The notes: a model not told the origin generated them from the letters alone. DNA of 64,000 nt from Larkinella knui (GCF_003858645.1 NZ_RQJP01000002.1:558001-622000); one strand, 5' to 3'; shown: positions 1 through 10,356, numbered from the stretch's first letter. Numbers and translations: made by a program.

Positions 1-24
1 CCGGGCTGATTCCTTTCGGCCCGG
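1..24. terminator. Short inverted repeat at window edge
   Basis: CCGGGC at 1-6 pairs with GCCCGG at 19-24 across a 12-nt loop. It may be the end of a terminator hairpin of a gene lying before the window, but there is no clear T run and the left flank is missing. Confidence 0.25.
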
Positions 25-127
25 TTAAATGCCAACTCCTCTCCCAAAACGGCTTGTCATGGTACTCCCTGAAAAAAGGGAGCCGGGAAAACTATGGCCC
101 AATCCAACTCCTAAACCCTTAACTTTT

Positions 128-3100
128 ATGAAAAAAACCGTACAGTGTCAACCGTTCGCTGGTCGAATCGTATTTCGAACGCTGGGTCTAACCATACTTC
201 AAGCCCTGTTTGCTTTTTGTTTCACCGGATTAGGCTACGCCAACGACGGTATAGCCCAATCGCTGCTGAATCAGAAAATTACCATTAAAGCGCAGGAAAC
301 GGAAATCAAAAAGGTGCTCAGTCAGGTGGAGCGTCAGGTGGATGTCCGGTTTGTATTCAGCTCGAAACTGATTCAATCCAGCCGAAAAATCACCCTTTCT
401 GCCGAAAACAAACCGCTTCAGCAAGTGCTCGAGTACATCCTGAACCCGTTGGGATTGCAGTATGAACTGACCGGAAAAGTGATCATTATCAGACGCGAGG
501 AGGTTGCGCCGGTAGCCGCCCCGCCGGTGGGAGTAACGGCTCCCAAGCGTACGGTTTCCGGAAAAGTGCTGGATGAAACCGCGAAAGGATTACCCGGCGT
601 CACTGTGGTTTTGAAAGGAACACAGCGGGGGACGATCACGAACGGCGAGGGGGATTTTCAGCTGGAGACCGAAGACAATACCGTCCTCGTTTTTAGCTTC
701 GTAGGCTACAAAAGCCAGGAAGTGGCGGTGGGCAATCAGAGCACCCTATCTATTACGCTGGCTCCGGAAGACCATGCGCTGGAAGAAATTGTGGTGGTGG
801 GCTACGGCACGCAGAAACAACGGGAAGTAACCGGTTCCATTGCGTCGCTGCCAGCGGCTCAGCTGGAAGATCAGCCGGTGGGTCAGCTGGCTCAGAAGCT
901 GCAGGGACGCGTCGCCGGTGTTCAGATCAATCAGGCTTCGGGAACGCCCGGCAGCGGAATGTCCATCCGGATTCGCGGGGCGGCTTCCATCAATGCCGGG
1001 AATACGCCCCTGTATGTGGTCGACGGGTTTCCGATCGTGGGGGGTATCAATAACATCAACCCCAATGAAATTGAAAATTTTTCCGTCCTGAAAGGGGCTT
1101 CAGCGGCCGCTTTATACGGATCACGAGCCGCCAACGGGGTCATTCTGATCACAACCAAACAGGCGAAAGAAGGCCGGACCGTCATCCAGTTCAGCGCTAC
1201 CTACGGCATTGCCCAGGTTCCGCAGCGGGGCCGGGCTAAACTCATGAATGCGAAAGAGTTTTTGCAGGATCGGAAAGAAATTTTTGAGGATAAAATCAAG
1301 TATGAAGGCTATACGGGCGGTGTCCCGGCGCTGTATCAAAACCCGGAAGCGTACACCGGAAAAAGTACGGACTGGTATAACGAACTTTTGCAGACGGGGG
1401 GGCAGAACAGCTACAACCTTTCGATTTTATCCAACAAAAACAATTTCAGTTCGGCCACAACCATCGGGTATTACAAAGAGAAAGGGGTGGTATTGAACAC
1501 CAATTACGAGCGGTTTTCCCTGCGGTCCAACAACCAATACAAGATCAACGACTTTGCCCGGGTGGGAATCAATGTGGCCCCAACGTATCAGCGAAGTCTG
1601 AATCAGGAAACCGACGGTTTTTACAGCACGCTCTATTCGGCCATCATTACGCCCCCCATCTTTTCGCCCGATGACAAAAATCCCGATGGGTCCGACAAAT
1701 TAAGCTTTACCGGACCGGGGCTTTTTACGTTTCCGAACTGGAAAAAAACGCTCCTGGAAACCACCAACCGAACCAACTCAACCCGGATTTTGAGCAATGC
1801 TTACGCCGAGATTGACTTCCTGAAAAATTTCCGGTTTAAAAGCTCCCTTTCCCTGGATCTGGAAAGCCGAAAACAGCGGATTTTCAACCCCTCTACGGCC
1901 GGCGGTATTTTTGCGCCCCCGCCCAAACTGGCCACCGGATCGTACGAAACCAATGAGTATACTTCGTGGCTGACCGAGAACACGCTTAATTTCAGTAAAA
2001 CCTTCGCGACCGACCACCATGTCGAAGTCCTGGCCGGTTATTCGGCGCAGCAGTTTCGGCAGGAAACCAACCGGCTCACCGGTACCAGTTTCCCGGACGA
2101 CGCCGTTACCTGGATCGACGCGGCCGCCATCAAAAGCGGGGCCAGCAACTCAACCGAATGGTCGTTGCTCTCGATGTTTAGCCGGTTAAACTACAACTAC
2201 AAAGGAAAATACCTGCTGGCGGCTTCCATTCGCCGGGATGGTTCGTCGCGGTTTGGTTCCGCAAACCGCTGGGGTTCTTTCCCGTCGCTATCGGCGGGCT
2301 GGATTATTTCGGACGAAAATTTTGCTCAGAAATGGCGCAGCCTGAGCTATCTGAAATTACGGGCCGAATATGGAGACGCCGGCAATTTTAACATCGGTAA
2401 TTACAGCCAGTTTGGCAACATTCTCTCCACCAACTACGTGTTCGGAAACGCCCTCGTTCAGGGTAGAAGTCCCAACTCGATCGGAAACACCAGCCTGACC
2501 TGGGAAACGACCACGGGAATGGACATCGGTCTGGATGTGGGATTTCTGAACGACCGGATCTCCCTGACGGCGGATTATTACAACAAACGAACCAAGAATA
2601 TGCTGTATCAGGTCGACATTCCGACGGGTACCGGTTTTTCCAACATCCAGGACAACATTGGCGAATTCCATTTCTGGGGGTATGAATTGGGCGCAACGTC
2701 CCGGAATCTGGTGGGTACGCTGAAATGGAGCACCGACTTTAACATTTCTTTCAACCGAAATAAAGTCATCAAACTGGGGACGAACGACACGCCCATCGGC
2801 GGCATTGGAAATTACTCCAGTACGATCTGGAAAACGGAAGTAGGCCATCCGATCGGGCAGTTTTACGGCTACGTATTCGACGGTATTTACAAAACGCAGG
2901 AGGAGTTCGATTCGCAGCCCAAACACAGCACGTCCAAGGTGGGCACCATGCGCATGAAAGACATCAACGGCGACGGGGTTATCAACACCCTGGATAAAAC
3001 GTACATCGGCAACCCCAATCCGAAGTTTGTCTATGGCATCAATAATACGTTTGCCTACAAAAATCTGGATCTGAATATCGTGATTTCAGGAGCCTATGGC

Positions 3101-3517
3101 GGAAGAATGTACTATGCGCTGGCCGAATGGACCGAAACCCTGGAAGGAATTTTCAATGTCGAAACCTACATGAAAGACCGCTGGCGGTCGCCCGAAAACC
3201 CGGGTGCCGGTATTGTCGGACGGTCGCTGTCGGGCACCACCGAATTTCCGCGCAACGTGCAGGACCGGCTGGCGCTGGATGCATCGTATCTGACCGTAAA
3301 AAACATTACGCTGGGCTACACCTTGCCGAAAGTATCGCGCTACATCACCAAATCACGGATCTTTTTGAGTGTGCAGCAGGCACTGGTTTTGACCAAATAC
3401 AAAGGGGCCAATCCGGAAGCCAGTTTCAACGGGTTAAGCGGCCTTAGCGAAGGGGTCGACATCAGCCCGTATCCGGTTCCCCGGACGTTTGCGCTGGGCC
3501 TGAATTTAAATTTTTAA
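128..3517 (+). CDS. SusC/RagA-family TonB-dependent outer membrane transporter with STN domain
   Basis: Outer-membrane TonB-dependent channel that would import an oligosaccharide or other glycan bound by its SusD partner. I start it at the ATG at 128, because the open frame from 29 adds 33 residues with no signal-peptide character, while 128 gives MKK followed by a hydrophobic stretch (about 1129 aa). Order of domains: signal region 1-38; STN (secretin/TonB short N-terminal) about 48-118; carboxypeptidase-regulatory-like beta domain about 140-225 (the SGKVLDETAKGLPGV type start); TonB box/plug beginning at EEIVVVGYGTQ; then a long beta barrel ending in F. STN domains usually contact a FecR-type anti-sigma factor, but no FecI/FecR pair lies beside it here. 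SusD follows after 20 bp. The substrate cannot be read from sequence. Confidence 0.96.
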   Translation: MKKTVQCQPFAGRIVFRTLGLTILQALFAFCFTGLGYANDGIAQSLLNQKITIKAQETEIKKVLSQVERQVDVRFVFSSKLIQSSRKITLSAENKPLQQVLEYILNPLGLQYELTGKVIIIRREEVAPVAAPPVGVTAPKRTVSGKVLDETAKGLPGVTVVLKGTQRGTITNGEGDFQLETEDNTVLVFSFVGYKSQEVAVGNQSTLSITLAPEDHALEEIVVVGYGTQKQREVTGSIASLPAAQLEDQPVGQLAQKLQGRVAGVQINQASGTPGSGMSIRIRGAASINAGNTPLYVVDGFPIVGGINNINPNEIENFSVLKGASAAALYGSRAANGVILITTKQAKEGRTVIQFSATYGIAQVPQRGRAKLMNAKEFLQDRKEIFEDKIKYEGYTGGVPALYQNPEAYTGKSTDWYNELLQTGGQNSYNLSILSNKNNFSSATTIGYYKEKGVVLNTNYERFSLRSNNQYKINDFARVGINVAPTYQRSLNQETDGFYSTLYSAIITPPIFSPDDKNPDGSDKLSFTGPGLFTFPNWKKTLLETTNRTNSTRILSNAYAEIDFLKNFRFKSSLSLDLESRKQRIFNPSTAGGIFAPPPKLATGSYETNEYTSWLTENTLNFSKTFATDHHVEVLAGYSAQQFRQETNRLTGTSFPDDAVTWIDAAAIKSGASNSTEWSLLSMFSRLNYNYKGKYLLAASIRRDGSSRFGSANRWGSFPSLSAGWIISDENFAQKWRSLSYLKLRAEYGDAGNFNIGNYSQFGNILSTNYVFGNALVQGRSPNSIGNTSLTWETTTGMDIGLDVGFLNDRISLTADYYNKRTKNMLYQVDIPTGTGFSNIQDNIGEFHFWGYELGATSRNLVGTLKWSTDFNISFNRNKVIKLGTNDTPIGGIGNYSSTIWKTEVGHPIGQFYGYVFDGIYKTQEEFDSQPKHSTSKVGTMRMKDINGDGVINTLDKTYIGNPNPKFVYGINNTFAYKNLDLNIVISGAYGGRMYYALAEWTETLEGIFNVETYMKDRWRSPENPGAGIVGRSLSGTTEFPRNVQDRLALDASYLTVKNITLGYTLPKVSRYITKSRIFLSVQQALVLTKYKGANPEASFNGLSGLSEGVDISPYPVPRTFALGLNLNF

Positions 3518-3537
3518 CCGTATCGGAAACCAAAGAC

Positions 3538-5076
3538 ATGAAAAAACTTCTGTATCTATCGTTTTTAACGACCTTGCTCCTGACGGGTTGTTCCGAAGAG
3601 TTTCTGGAAAGAGTGCCCGAAAGCTCCGTCACATCCGGTAATTTTTACCAGACCGAAGTCCAGTTCGAACAGGCTATGGTGGGGGCTTATACGGCTGTCC
3701 GGGATGCCAAGGGCTCGATTGCCGCCTGGAGCATGGGCGAGATGCGTTCTGACAACACGCACCTTGAGTTCAACAACACCAACCGCGGCCCGGCCTACAT
3801 TGAACGGGAATACACCGATTTCTTTCTGGATGATGTCACCAGTACGCTGGTCGCCGACAAGTACAACCAGTGTTACGTCGGCATTGCCCGCACCAACAGC
3901 ATCATCGACTACCTGCCCAAATCGGGACTCAGCCAACCGGTAGCCGACCGGCTGGCGGGTCAGGCCAGGTTTTTACGGGCGCTGTTTTATTTTGATCTGG
4001 TGCGGTATTTTGGCGGTGTTCCGCTGTACCTGAAAGCCGTATCGGGAGCCAGCGATGCCTATCTTCCGCGTTCGTCCGTCGACGAGGTGTATAAAGTCAT
4101 TGTCGACGATCTGAAAGACGCCATTGCCAAACTGCCGGTGCCGGTATTTCCGCAGACGGGACGTGCCACCCAGGCTGCGGCTAAAATGCTGCTGGCCGAT
4201 GTGTATCTGACGCAGAAGAATTTTGCCCTGGCCGAAACCGAATTGAAAGGGATTATCCCGATGGGTTTTGCCCTCCTGCCCGACTATGCCTCGGTTTTCA
4301 GCTTATCGAATAAAAACAGCAAAGAGTCGCTCTTCGAGATCCAGTATCAACAGGGGAATCAGGGGCAAAACAGTAATTTTCTGTATCCTTTTCTGCCCCT
4401 GGCTTCGGATGTCAGCAAAATTACCAGCATCACCTCGCAAAACCGTCAGGGGGGCGGCTGGAACGTCCCGACGTTCGAGATGATTGGCACCTACGAACCT
4501 GGCGACAAGCGGCTGGACGCGTCGATTGCCATTGCAGAAGGAACCGGCGTGGTGGGCGACATGGCCATTGAAGCTATAAAAAGCCCGGTTGGTTACGTCA
4601 AACCCACTGGTAAAAGGGCGTATCCCTTCATCAAGAAGTACCTGCACGCCCATAGCCTGGAGCAGAATACCGACGATAACTTCCCGGTTTATCGCTATTC
4701 CGATGTGCTCCTGGGGCTGGCCGAAGCCCTCAATGAACAAAATAAAGGTGCCGAGGCTCTGACCTATTTGAACCCGGTCCGGGTTCGGGCGGGTCTGGCC
4801 CCGTCGACGCAAACCAGCCAGGCGGCTCTGCGGGACCTGATCGCCCACGAACGGCGCGTTGAGTTTGCCTTCGAGAACAAACGGTGGCTGGATTTGGTCC
4901 GAACCGGTAAAGCCATTGAAGTCATGAACAAAAACGGCGAATACATCAAAGCGTTTCATGCCGGTGAATCGTATCTGCCGAGCACCAGTTACAATGTTAC
5001 TCCGAACCGTTTGCTTTTTCCAATCCCGAACCGCGAAATATTAATCGGAAAGCTGCAACAAAATCCGGGGTATTAA
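3538..5076 (+). CDS. SusD/RagB-family nutrient-binding outer membrane lipoprotein
   Basis: Surface lipoprotein that caps the SusC channel and captures substrate. The 512-residue protein starts with a lipoprotein signal whose lipobox is LTGC (Cys18), followed by the acidic SEEF stretch typical of surface-exported Bacteroidota lipoproteins. The body has the SusD features: N-terminal TPR-like helices, the GQARFLRALFYFDLVRYFGGVPL region that marks the family, and the C-terminal LLFPIPNREI motif near the end. It lies 20 bp behind the SusC gene, so the two are co-transcribed. A 120-bp gap holding an inverted repeat separates it from the next gene. The substrate is unknown. Confidence 0.96.
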   Translation: MKKLLYLSFLTTLLLTGCSEEFLERVPESSVTSGNFYQTEVQFEQAMVGAYTAVRDAKGSIAAWSMGEMRSDNTHLEFNNTNRGPAYIEREYTDFFLDDVTSTLVADKYNQCYVGIARTNSIIDYLPKSGLSQPVADRLAGQARFLRALFYFDLVRYFGGVPLYLKAVSGASDAYLPRSSVDEVYKVIVDDLKDAIAKLPVPVFPQTGRATQAAAKMLLADVYLTQKNFALAETELKGIIPMGFALLPDYASVFSLSNKNSKESLFEIQYQQGNQGQNSNFLYPFLPLASDVSKITSITSQNRQGGGWNVPTFEMIGTYEPGDKRLDASIAIAEGTGVVGDMAIEAIKSPVGYVKPTGKRAYPFIKKYLHAHSLEQNTDDNFPVYRYSDVLLGLAEALNEQNKGAEALTYLNPVRVRAGLAPSTQTSQAALRDLIAHERRVEFAFENKRWLDLVRTGKAIEVMNKNGEYIKAFHAGESYLPSTSYNVTPNRLLFPIPNREILIGKLQQNPGY

Positions 5077-5104
5077 CGCGTCATTTACGGTAAAGAATCA
5101 CGTG

Positions 5105-5153
5105 CCTGTGTTAGGAATGAGTCGCTTAACCTCGGCCGCCTTTCTAACACAGG
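5105..5153. terminator. Inverted repeat between SusD and cytochrome gene
   Basis: CCTGTGTTAG at 5105-5114 pairs perfectly with CTAACACAGG at 5144-5153, and the stem extends inward by about 3 pairs. There is no T run after it, so attenuation or mRNA stabilisation between SusCD and the downstream pair is as likely as full termination. Confidence 0.5.
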
Positions 5154-5196
5154 TCCTTTCAATGAAACCAAGTCCTTTATCCAGTTTTGATTTAAA

Positions 5197-7545
5197 ATGA
5201 GAAGGCTTTCGTATTTGCTGTTCATCGTTGCCGGTAGTACAGGGGCTTTCCAGGCCTGTACGACGGGTTCAACGAGCCGGTCGGACGGGGAGAAATTACC
5301 GGAAACGGTCAGCTATAATTTTGACATTCGGCCTATTCTTTCGGATAAATGCCTGGCTTGTCACGGCCCGGATGCCAACAAACGGGAAGCCGGACTTCGG
5401 CTCGATATCGCCGAAAGTGCGTTTAAAGCCTTGCAGGAAAATCCGAAAGCCCACGCCCTGGTGGCCGGGAAACCCGAATTATCGGAAGCTTTCCGACGAA
5501 TAATCACGCCGGATACGTCGCTGCTGATGCCGCCACCCTCATCCAACCTGAAGCTCTCTGCCCGCGAAATCAACCTGATTGAAAAGTGGATCAAACAGGG
5601 CGCCAAGTACGAAAAACACTGGGCCTTTGTGGCTCCCCGAAAAGCCGCCCTGCCGCCCATCGATCAGAAGGCGTGGCCGCGGAATGAGATCGATTATTTT
5701 ATTCTCCACAAACAGGAGCAGAAAGGATTGTCGCCCAACGAAGAATCCGACCGGGAACGCCTGCTCAAGCGGGTCAGTCTGGACCTGACCGGATTGCCCC
5801 CCGACTTGTCGATGATGGATCGGTTTCTGACGGATACCCGCCCGGATGCGTACGAAAAAGTAGTCGATCAGTTGCTGAAAAGTCCGGCCTATGGCGAAAA
5901 AATGGCGCTGCACTGGCTGGATCTGGCCCGGTATGCCGACTCTTACGGCTATCAGATGGATAATTTCCGAACGCAGTGGCCCTGGCGCGATTGGGTCATT
6001 CATGCCTTCAACCAGAACATGCCTTACGACCGGTTTATCACCTGGCAACTGGCGGGCGACCTGCTGCCCGTGCCTCCCGGTGGCGCTTCCGGCAAGGAGC
6101 AACTCCTGGCCACCGGTTTTAACCGCAACCATAAAATTACCGAAGAAGGTGCCGTAGACGAAGAAGAATACCGGGTTACTTATGTGACCGACCGCAACGA
6201 CACCTTCGGCAAAGGGCTGCTGGGGATCACGCTGGAATGTGCGCATTGCCACGACCACAAGTATGATCCTTTCTCGCAGAAAGAATATTACCAGCTCTTC
6301 GCCTTTTTCAACAACGTCGATGAAATGCGCTCCAAATACACGCCCATCGACCCCGATGTCGGCAAACCGGAGTCGTATGCGAAAAAACCGCTGATGGAAA
6401 TTAGCAACGACGATGTAAAGAGCCTGTTAAAATTCATCAACAAACCGGACACCAGCCGCCTGATTGTTTCCGTGATGGGCGATCTGGACACGCTTCGCAA
6501 GACCTACATTCTGAAACGGGGCGTTTTCGATGCCTATGGCGACGAAGTGCAGCCCGGCACACCCGCTTCCATTCTGCCCTTCAATGCCGCTTATCCGAAA
6601 AACCGGCTTGGGCTGGCCCAATGGTTAGTGGACCGGAAAAATCCGCTGACGGCCCGCGTCTATGTCAATCGAATCTGGCAGGAATTCTTCGGGCGGGGCA
6701 TCGTCAAAACCGCCGGTGACTTCGGGATGCAGGGCGAGCTTCCCACCCATCCGGAACTGCTGGACTGGCTGGCCGTCGACTTTATGCAGCAAGGCTGGAA
6801 CATCAAACGGCTGGTCAGGCAGATTGTCACATCGGCCACCTACCGCCAGTCGATTGTCGTTACGCCCGAAAAGCTGCGGGCGGACCCGGAGAATGTGTTG
6901 CTGGCCCGGGCACCACGCTATCATATTCCGGCCGAACTGGTGAAAGACCTGGTGCTGGCGAGCAGCGGTCTGCTGAACCGCACCATCGGCGGCCCCAGTG
7001 TAAAACCGTATCAGCCGCCCGGTTTGTGGGAAAGCGCCACCGCCGGGGGCGACGGCATGTTGTCTACCTACAACCAGGATCACGGCCCGGCTTTATACCG
7101 GCGGGGCATGTACACGTTCATCAAGCGAACCGTTCCGCCCCCCTCGTTGGCCATCTTCGATGCCAGCAACCGCGACCAGTGTGAAGTAGGCCGGAGCAAA
7201 ACCAATACGCCTTTGCAGGCTCTGGTGATGATGAACGATCCGACGGTGCTGGAAGCCTCCCGCGTGCTGGCGGCCCGGCTGTTGCGGGAAAACAGTGGCA
7301 TAGAAACCAAAATCGGCAAAGCATTCCGGCTGATTGTGAATCGAAAACCGACTCCGCAGGAACAAAGTGTACTCATCACTTATTTCGGTGAGGAAATGCA
7401 AACGATGAAAACGAAGGACCTTGAAAAAGTGCTGGCCGTCGGCGACTATCCGGTTCCCGAAAAGATCGACAAAAAGCGGCTGGCGGCTCTGATGCGCGTT
7501 ATATCGATGATTTACAACCTGGAAGAATCCATTACTAAATCCTGA
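5197..7545 (+). CDS. PSCyt1/DUF1549/DUF1553 cytochrome c-type lipoprotein
   Basis: Member of the family first defined in planctomycetes by PSCyt1, DUF1549 and DUF1553, probably a periplasmic electron-transfer or oxidative component. It has 782 residues. A signal peptide ends at a likely lipobox (AFQAC, Cys21). The haem site CLACH (C52, C55, H56) sits in the PSCyt1 domain, about 40-115. DUF1549 (about 155-380) contains a second CAHCH motif (C348, C351, H352), and DUF1553 (about 470-740) follows. It is shorter than many planctomycete homologues because the middle LamG-like insert is absent. The next gene begins 5 bp after the stop and encodes the usual DUF1501 partner. The reaction is unknown; a role in handling the glycan imported by SusCD is inferred from position. 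Confidence 0.92.
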   Translation: MRRLSYLLFIVAGSTGAFQACTTGSTSRSDGEKLPETVSYNFDIRPILSDKCLACHGPDANKREAGLRLDIAESAFKALQENPKAHALVAGKPELSEAFRRIITPDTSLLMPPPSSNLKLSAREINLIEKWIKQGAKYEKHWAFVAPRKAALPPIDQKAWPRNEIDYFILHKQEQKGLSPNEESDRERLLKRVSLDLTGLPPDLSMMDRFLTDTRPDAYEKVVDQLLKSPAYGEKMALHWLDLARYADSYGYQMDNFRTQWPWRDWVIHAFNQNMPYDRFITWQLAGDLLPVPPGGASGKEQLLATGFNRNHKITEEGAVDEEEYRVTYVTDRNDTFGKGLLGITLECAHCHDHKYDPFSQKEYYQLFAFFNNVDEMRSKYTPIDPDVGKPESYAKKPLMEISNDDVKSLLKFINKPDTSRLIVSVMGDLDTLRKTYILKRGVFDAYGDEVQPGTPASILPFNAAYPKNRLGLAQWLVDRKNPLTARVYVNRIWQEFFGRGIVKTAGDFGMQGELPTHPELLDWLAVDFMQQGWNIKRLVRQIVTSATYRQSIVVTPEKLRADPENVLLARAPRYHIPAELVKDLVLASSGLLNRTIGGPSVKPYQPPGLWESATAGGDGMLSTYNQDHGPALYRRGMYTFIKRTVPPPSLAIFDASNRDQCEVGRSKTNTPLQALVMMNDPTVLEASRVLAARLLRENSGIETKIGKAFRLIVNRKPTPQEQSVLITYFGEEMQTMKTKDLEKVLAVGDYPVPEKIDKKRLAALMRVISMIYNLEESITKS

Positions 7546-7550
7546 CCGTC

Positions 7551-9008
7551 ATGGAAAAAGAAATGCTGGACCATTTAATGACCTTCAACCGGCGTCGGTT
7601 TTTTTCGAAGCTGAGTTTGGGACTCGGGAGCGCTGCGCTGGGTTCGCTGCTGATACCGGACCTGTTCGGCAAACGCAGCGATTCCGACGACCCTGATTTC
7701 ATTCCCGGAACACCGCATTTTGCCCCGAAAGCCAAGCGGGTCATTTATTTGTTTCAGAATGGGGCACCTTCTCAACTCGAAACATTCGACTACAAACCCA
7801 AGTTACGGGAGCTGTTTGGCAAAGACCTCCCGCCGTCGGTGCGCGGTGGACAGCGACTCACCGGTTTTACCGCCACCCAGACGTCCCTGCCCCTGGCCGG
7901 ATCGTTCGTCGATTTCAGCCAGTACGGGCAGTCGCGGGCGTGGGTGAGCGATCTGTTTCCGCACATGGCCAAAATTGTGGATGATCTGTGCATTGTGAAA
8001 TCCATGTACACCGAAGCTATCAACCACGACCCGGCCATCACGTTTTTTCAGACCGGTGCCCAGCAGGGCAATCGCCCGAGCATGGGTTCGTGGCTCAGCT
8101 ACGGACTGGGCAATGAAAACAAAAACCTGCCCAATTTTACGGTATTGATTTCCCGGGGAAAAGGCAACAGCCAGGGGGTGTATTCCAAACTGTGGTCGAA
8201 CGGTTTTCTGGATTCGATTCACCAGGGCGTGCAGTTCAGCAAAGGCGAAGACCCGGTCTTGTACCTGCGCGACCCGGAAGGCATGAGCCGCCAGTCACGG
8301 CGGAAAATGCTCGACCGCCTGGCGGAATTGAACCAGCTGGCCTACGAGGAAGTGCATGATCCGGAGATCAATGCCAAAATCAAGCAGTACGAAATGGCGT
8401 ACCGGATGCAAACCGCCGTGCCGGAAATTACGGACCTGTCGAAAGAACCGGACGATATTATCAAGCTCTACGGCTCGGACTGCCTGATACCGGGCACTTT
8501 TGCCGCTAATTGCCTGCTGGCCCGGAAGTTGTCCGAAAACGGCGTGCGGTTTGTGCAGTTGTATCACCAGGGCTGGGATCAGCACGTCAATTTGCCAGAA
8601 GAGATTACCGGCCAGACCAAAGACGTGGATCAGGCATCGGCGGCTTTGGTGACCGACCTCAAACAACGCGGTTTGCTCGACGAAACGCTGGTGATCTGGG
8701 GCGGTGAATTTGGCCGCACCTGCTTTAGCCAGGGCAAGCTGACGAAAGAGAAATACGGCCGCGACCACCACCCGCGCTGCTTCACGATCTGGATGGCCGG
8801 GGGCGGTATCAAACCCGGTATGGTCTACGGCGAAACCGACGAATTCGGCTACAACAGCATCGCCAACCCCGTTCACGTCCACGATTTTCAGGCCACGGTT
8901 TTGCACCAGTTGGGCTTGAATCACGAGAAGCTGGTTTTCAAACACCTCGGCCGCCGGTACCGGTTAACGGATGTTTCGGGGAAGGTGGTGCGGGATATTC
9001 TGGCGTGA
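7551..9008 (+). CDS. DUF1501 sulfatase-fold protein, Tat-exported
   Basis: DUF1501 proteins have an alkaline-phosphatase/sulfatase-like fold and are the regular partners of PSCyt1/DUF1553 cytochromes. The 485-residue protein has a twin-arginine signal (N-RRR-FF at residues 13-18, then a hydrophobic run ending near LGSLL), so it should be exported folded. Family marks are the FQNGAPSQLETFDYKP segment near 65-80 and the C-terminal GGEFGRT and DHH segments that would bind metal. It lacks the sulfatase C/S-x-P-x-R motif, so I do not call it a sulfatase. Translational coupling to the cytochrome gene (5 bp gap) indicates one functional pair. The reaction is unproven. Confidence 0.92.
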   Translation: MEKEMLDHLMTFNRRRFFSKLSLGLGSAALGSLLIPDLFGKRSDSDDPDFIPGTPHFAPKAKRVIYLFQNGAPSQLETFDYKPKLRELFGKDLPPSVRGGQRLTGFTATQTSLPLAGSFVDFSQYGQSRAWVSDLFPHMAKIVDDLCIVKSMYTEAINHDPAITFFQTGAQQGNRPSMGSWLSYGLGNENKNLPNFTVLISRGKGNSQGVYSKLWSNGFLDSIHQGVQFSKGEDPVLYLRDPEGMSRQSRRKMLDRLAELNQLAYEEVHDPEINAKIKQYEMAYRMQTAVPEITDLSKEPDDIIKLYGSDCLIPGTFAANCLLARKLSENGVRFVQLYHQGWDQHVNLPEEITGQTKDVDQASAALVTDLKQRGLLDETLVIWGGEFGRTCFSQGKLTKEKYGRDHHPRCFTIWMAGGGIKPGMVYGETDEFGYNSIANPVHVHDFQATVLHQLGLNHEKLVFKHLGRRYRLTDVSGKVVRDILA

Positions 9009-9031
9009 TGTCAGTACTTAAAAAGTAACCA

Positions 9032-9053
9032 GCCCACGCGTTAACGCGTGGGC
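9032..9053. terminator. 22-bp perfect palindrome between convergent genes
   Basis: GCCCACGCGTT at 9032-9042 is followed directly by its complement to 9053. It lies 23 bp after the DUF1501 stop and 55 bp before the end of the convergent phosphodiesterase gene, which suits a bidirectional terminator. There is no strong T run. Confidence 0.55.
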
Positions 9054-9108
9054 ACCCGATGCAAAAAACGACCGATTGCCCAACGGTTTTAACCATTTTT
9101 CCGCCGGA

Positions 9109-10350
9109 TTACTCCACAATCCAGCGGCTCAACGTATTGTACCGCCCTTCCAGCACAATTTTGTAAAAACCGGTGGGGAGTTTCGACACGTCGATCGTGG
9201 CTTTTTCGGCCTTCACCGGCACCTCGTCCATCAGCCAATACCGGTCGTGCTGGCCTTCCTCGAAGTGGTTGGTGGTTGTGAGCCAGATTTTGACGGAGCC
9301 TTCGGAGTCGGCGGCTTTCCAGCTCAGGGCGATTGTTCCGGCTTCTTTCTTCGCCGTTGGCCGGATCAGCGACAGCTTGCCGGTGAGCGGAATGCCATCG
9401 ATTTCAAAAGCCTGTTCTTTCGGAATCGAAATCCGGAGATGCCGCGCCAGGGTTGGCATAATATCGACAATGCCGGGGGTGGATTTTCGGAAATATGGAT
9501 TCAGGTTTTTGGCATTCGTCACCATCCACGTGCTGCGTTCGCGGTCCGACTGACCACCGTGGTTTTTGCCGGTATCGGCGCTCCGGCCGTGGTCGGTGGT
9601 GATGAAAACCTGCCAGTCTTCGCCGAACGTTTTCTGCCGGTATTGAACGGCCTTCCACAACCGCCCCATCTGGTCGTCCATCATCCGAATAGCCTGGTAA
9701 AACCGCTCATGATCACCGTATCGATGTCCCATGTCGTCCGTATATTCCAGATACACCCACGACAAATCCGGGCTTTCGTGCCGGATGTAGGCAGCGGCTT
9801 CGTTCACCACTTTTTCGTCAATTTGATGGATATAGAGCTTGTCTTTGTCGTGCGGAAAATGAAGCGTATCCAGTTCAAACCCGTCGAACGAATAATCGAG
9901 CCGCAGGTGGCCCGTAGCCGGAAGGTTTTCGCCCACGAGTTTGGTGCGGTTGTCGAGCCAGGTCGAGAAAATGGCGGTTTTCTTTTGAGGATACTGCGAT
10001 TCGAAAAACCGGAAAAGAGTCCAGTAGTTGTAATTCGGGGCCTTGATGTCGTTGTCCCAGACGTTGTGTTTGTTGACCCACGTGCCCGTCAACAGGCTGT
10101 TGTAGCCCACCGCCGAAATGGTCGGCGTCTGCGAGTATGTCCCTTTCTGGCCACCGACATAGGCCCGGACGTAGCCGCCTTCCTTCGCAATCGCATCCAG
10201 ATTCGGTTTTACCACACGCTCGATCACATCCGCCGGAATGCCGTCGACAATCACAAACAGCGCCTTCCGTTTGTCCGGCTGGCCAACGCTTTCGTGCGTT
10301 CTGACGCAACAGATCGCCAGAAGGAAAACAGCTAGTATTCGTCGGTTCAT
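9109..10350 (-). CDS. Secreted type I phosphodiesterase/nucleotide pyrophosphatase family protein
   Basis: Alkaline-phosphatase-superfamily hydrolase that would cleave a phosphodiester or phosphomonoester outside the cytoplasm. It has 413 residues, starting with a signal peptide ([16 protein letters not shown]). Superfamily metal-site pieces are visible in order: FVIVDGIP (first Asp) near 32-40; a [15 protein letters not shown] segment carrying the likely Thr/Ser nucleophile; the [10 protein letters not shown] Asp/His block; and TTDHGR with a later His (GKNHGG). The C-terminal about 90 residues form a small beta domain. It begins 6 bp after the RhaT stop on the same strand, so it is co-transcribed with the rhamnose symporter. 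That suggests a phosphorylated or nucleotide-linked rhamnose substrate, but this is inference. Confidence 0.88.
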   Translation of the reverse strand: MNRRILAVFLLAICCVRTHESVGQPDKRKALFVIVDGIPADVIERVVKPNLDAIAKEGGYVRAYVGGQKGTYSQTPTISAVGYNSLLTGTWVNKHNVWDNDIKAPNYNYWTLFRFFESQYPQKKTAIFSTWLDNRTKLVGENLPATGHLRLDYSFDGFELDTLHFPHDKDKLYIHQIDEKVVNEAAAYIRHESPDLSWVYLEYTDDMGHRYGDHERFYQAIRMMDDQMGRLWKAVQYRQKTFGEDWQVFITTDHGRSADTGKNHGGQSDRERSTWMVTNAKNLNPYFRKSTPGIVDIMPTLARHLRISIPKEQAFEIDGIPLTGKLSLIRPTAKKEAGTIALSWKAADSEGSVKIWLTTTNHFEEGQHDRYWLMDEVPVKAEKATIDVSKLPTGFYKIVLEGRYNTLSRWIVE

Positions 10351-10356
10351 GCGGTT

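Noticed and set aside
7551-9008. DUF1501 protein as a true sulfatase
   Set aside because: No C/S-x-P-x-R formylglycine motif is present.
9076-10335. 419-codon open frame on the + strand opposite the phosphodiesterase
   Set aside because: It is antisense to a well-supported gene; its translation has no family features and many Arg/Val/Phe runs typical of a reverse frame.
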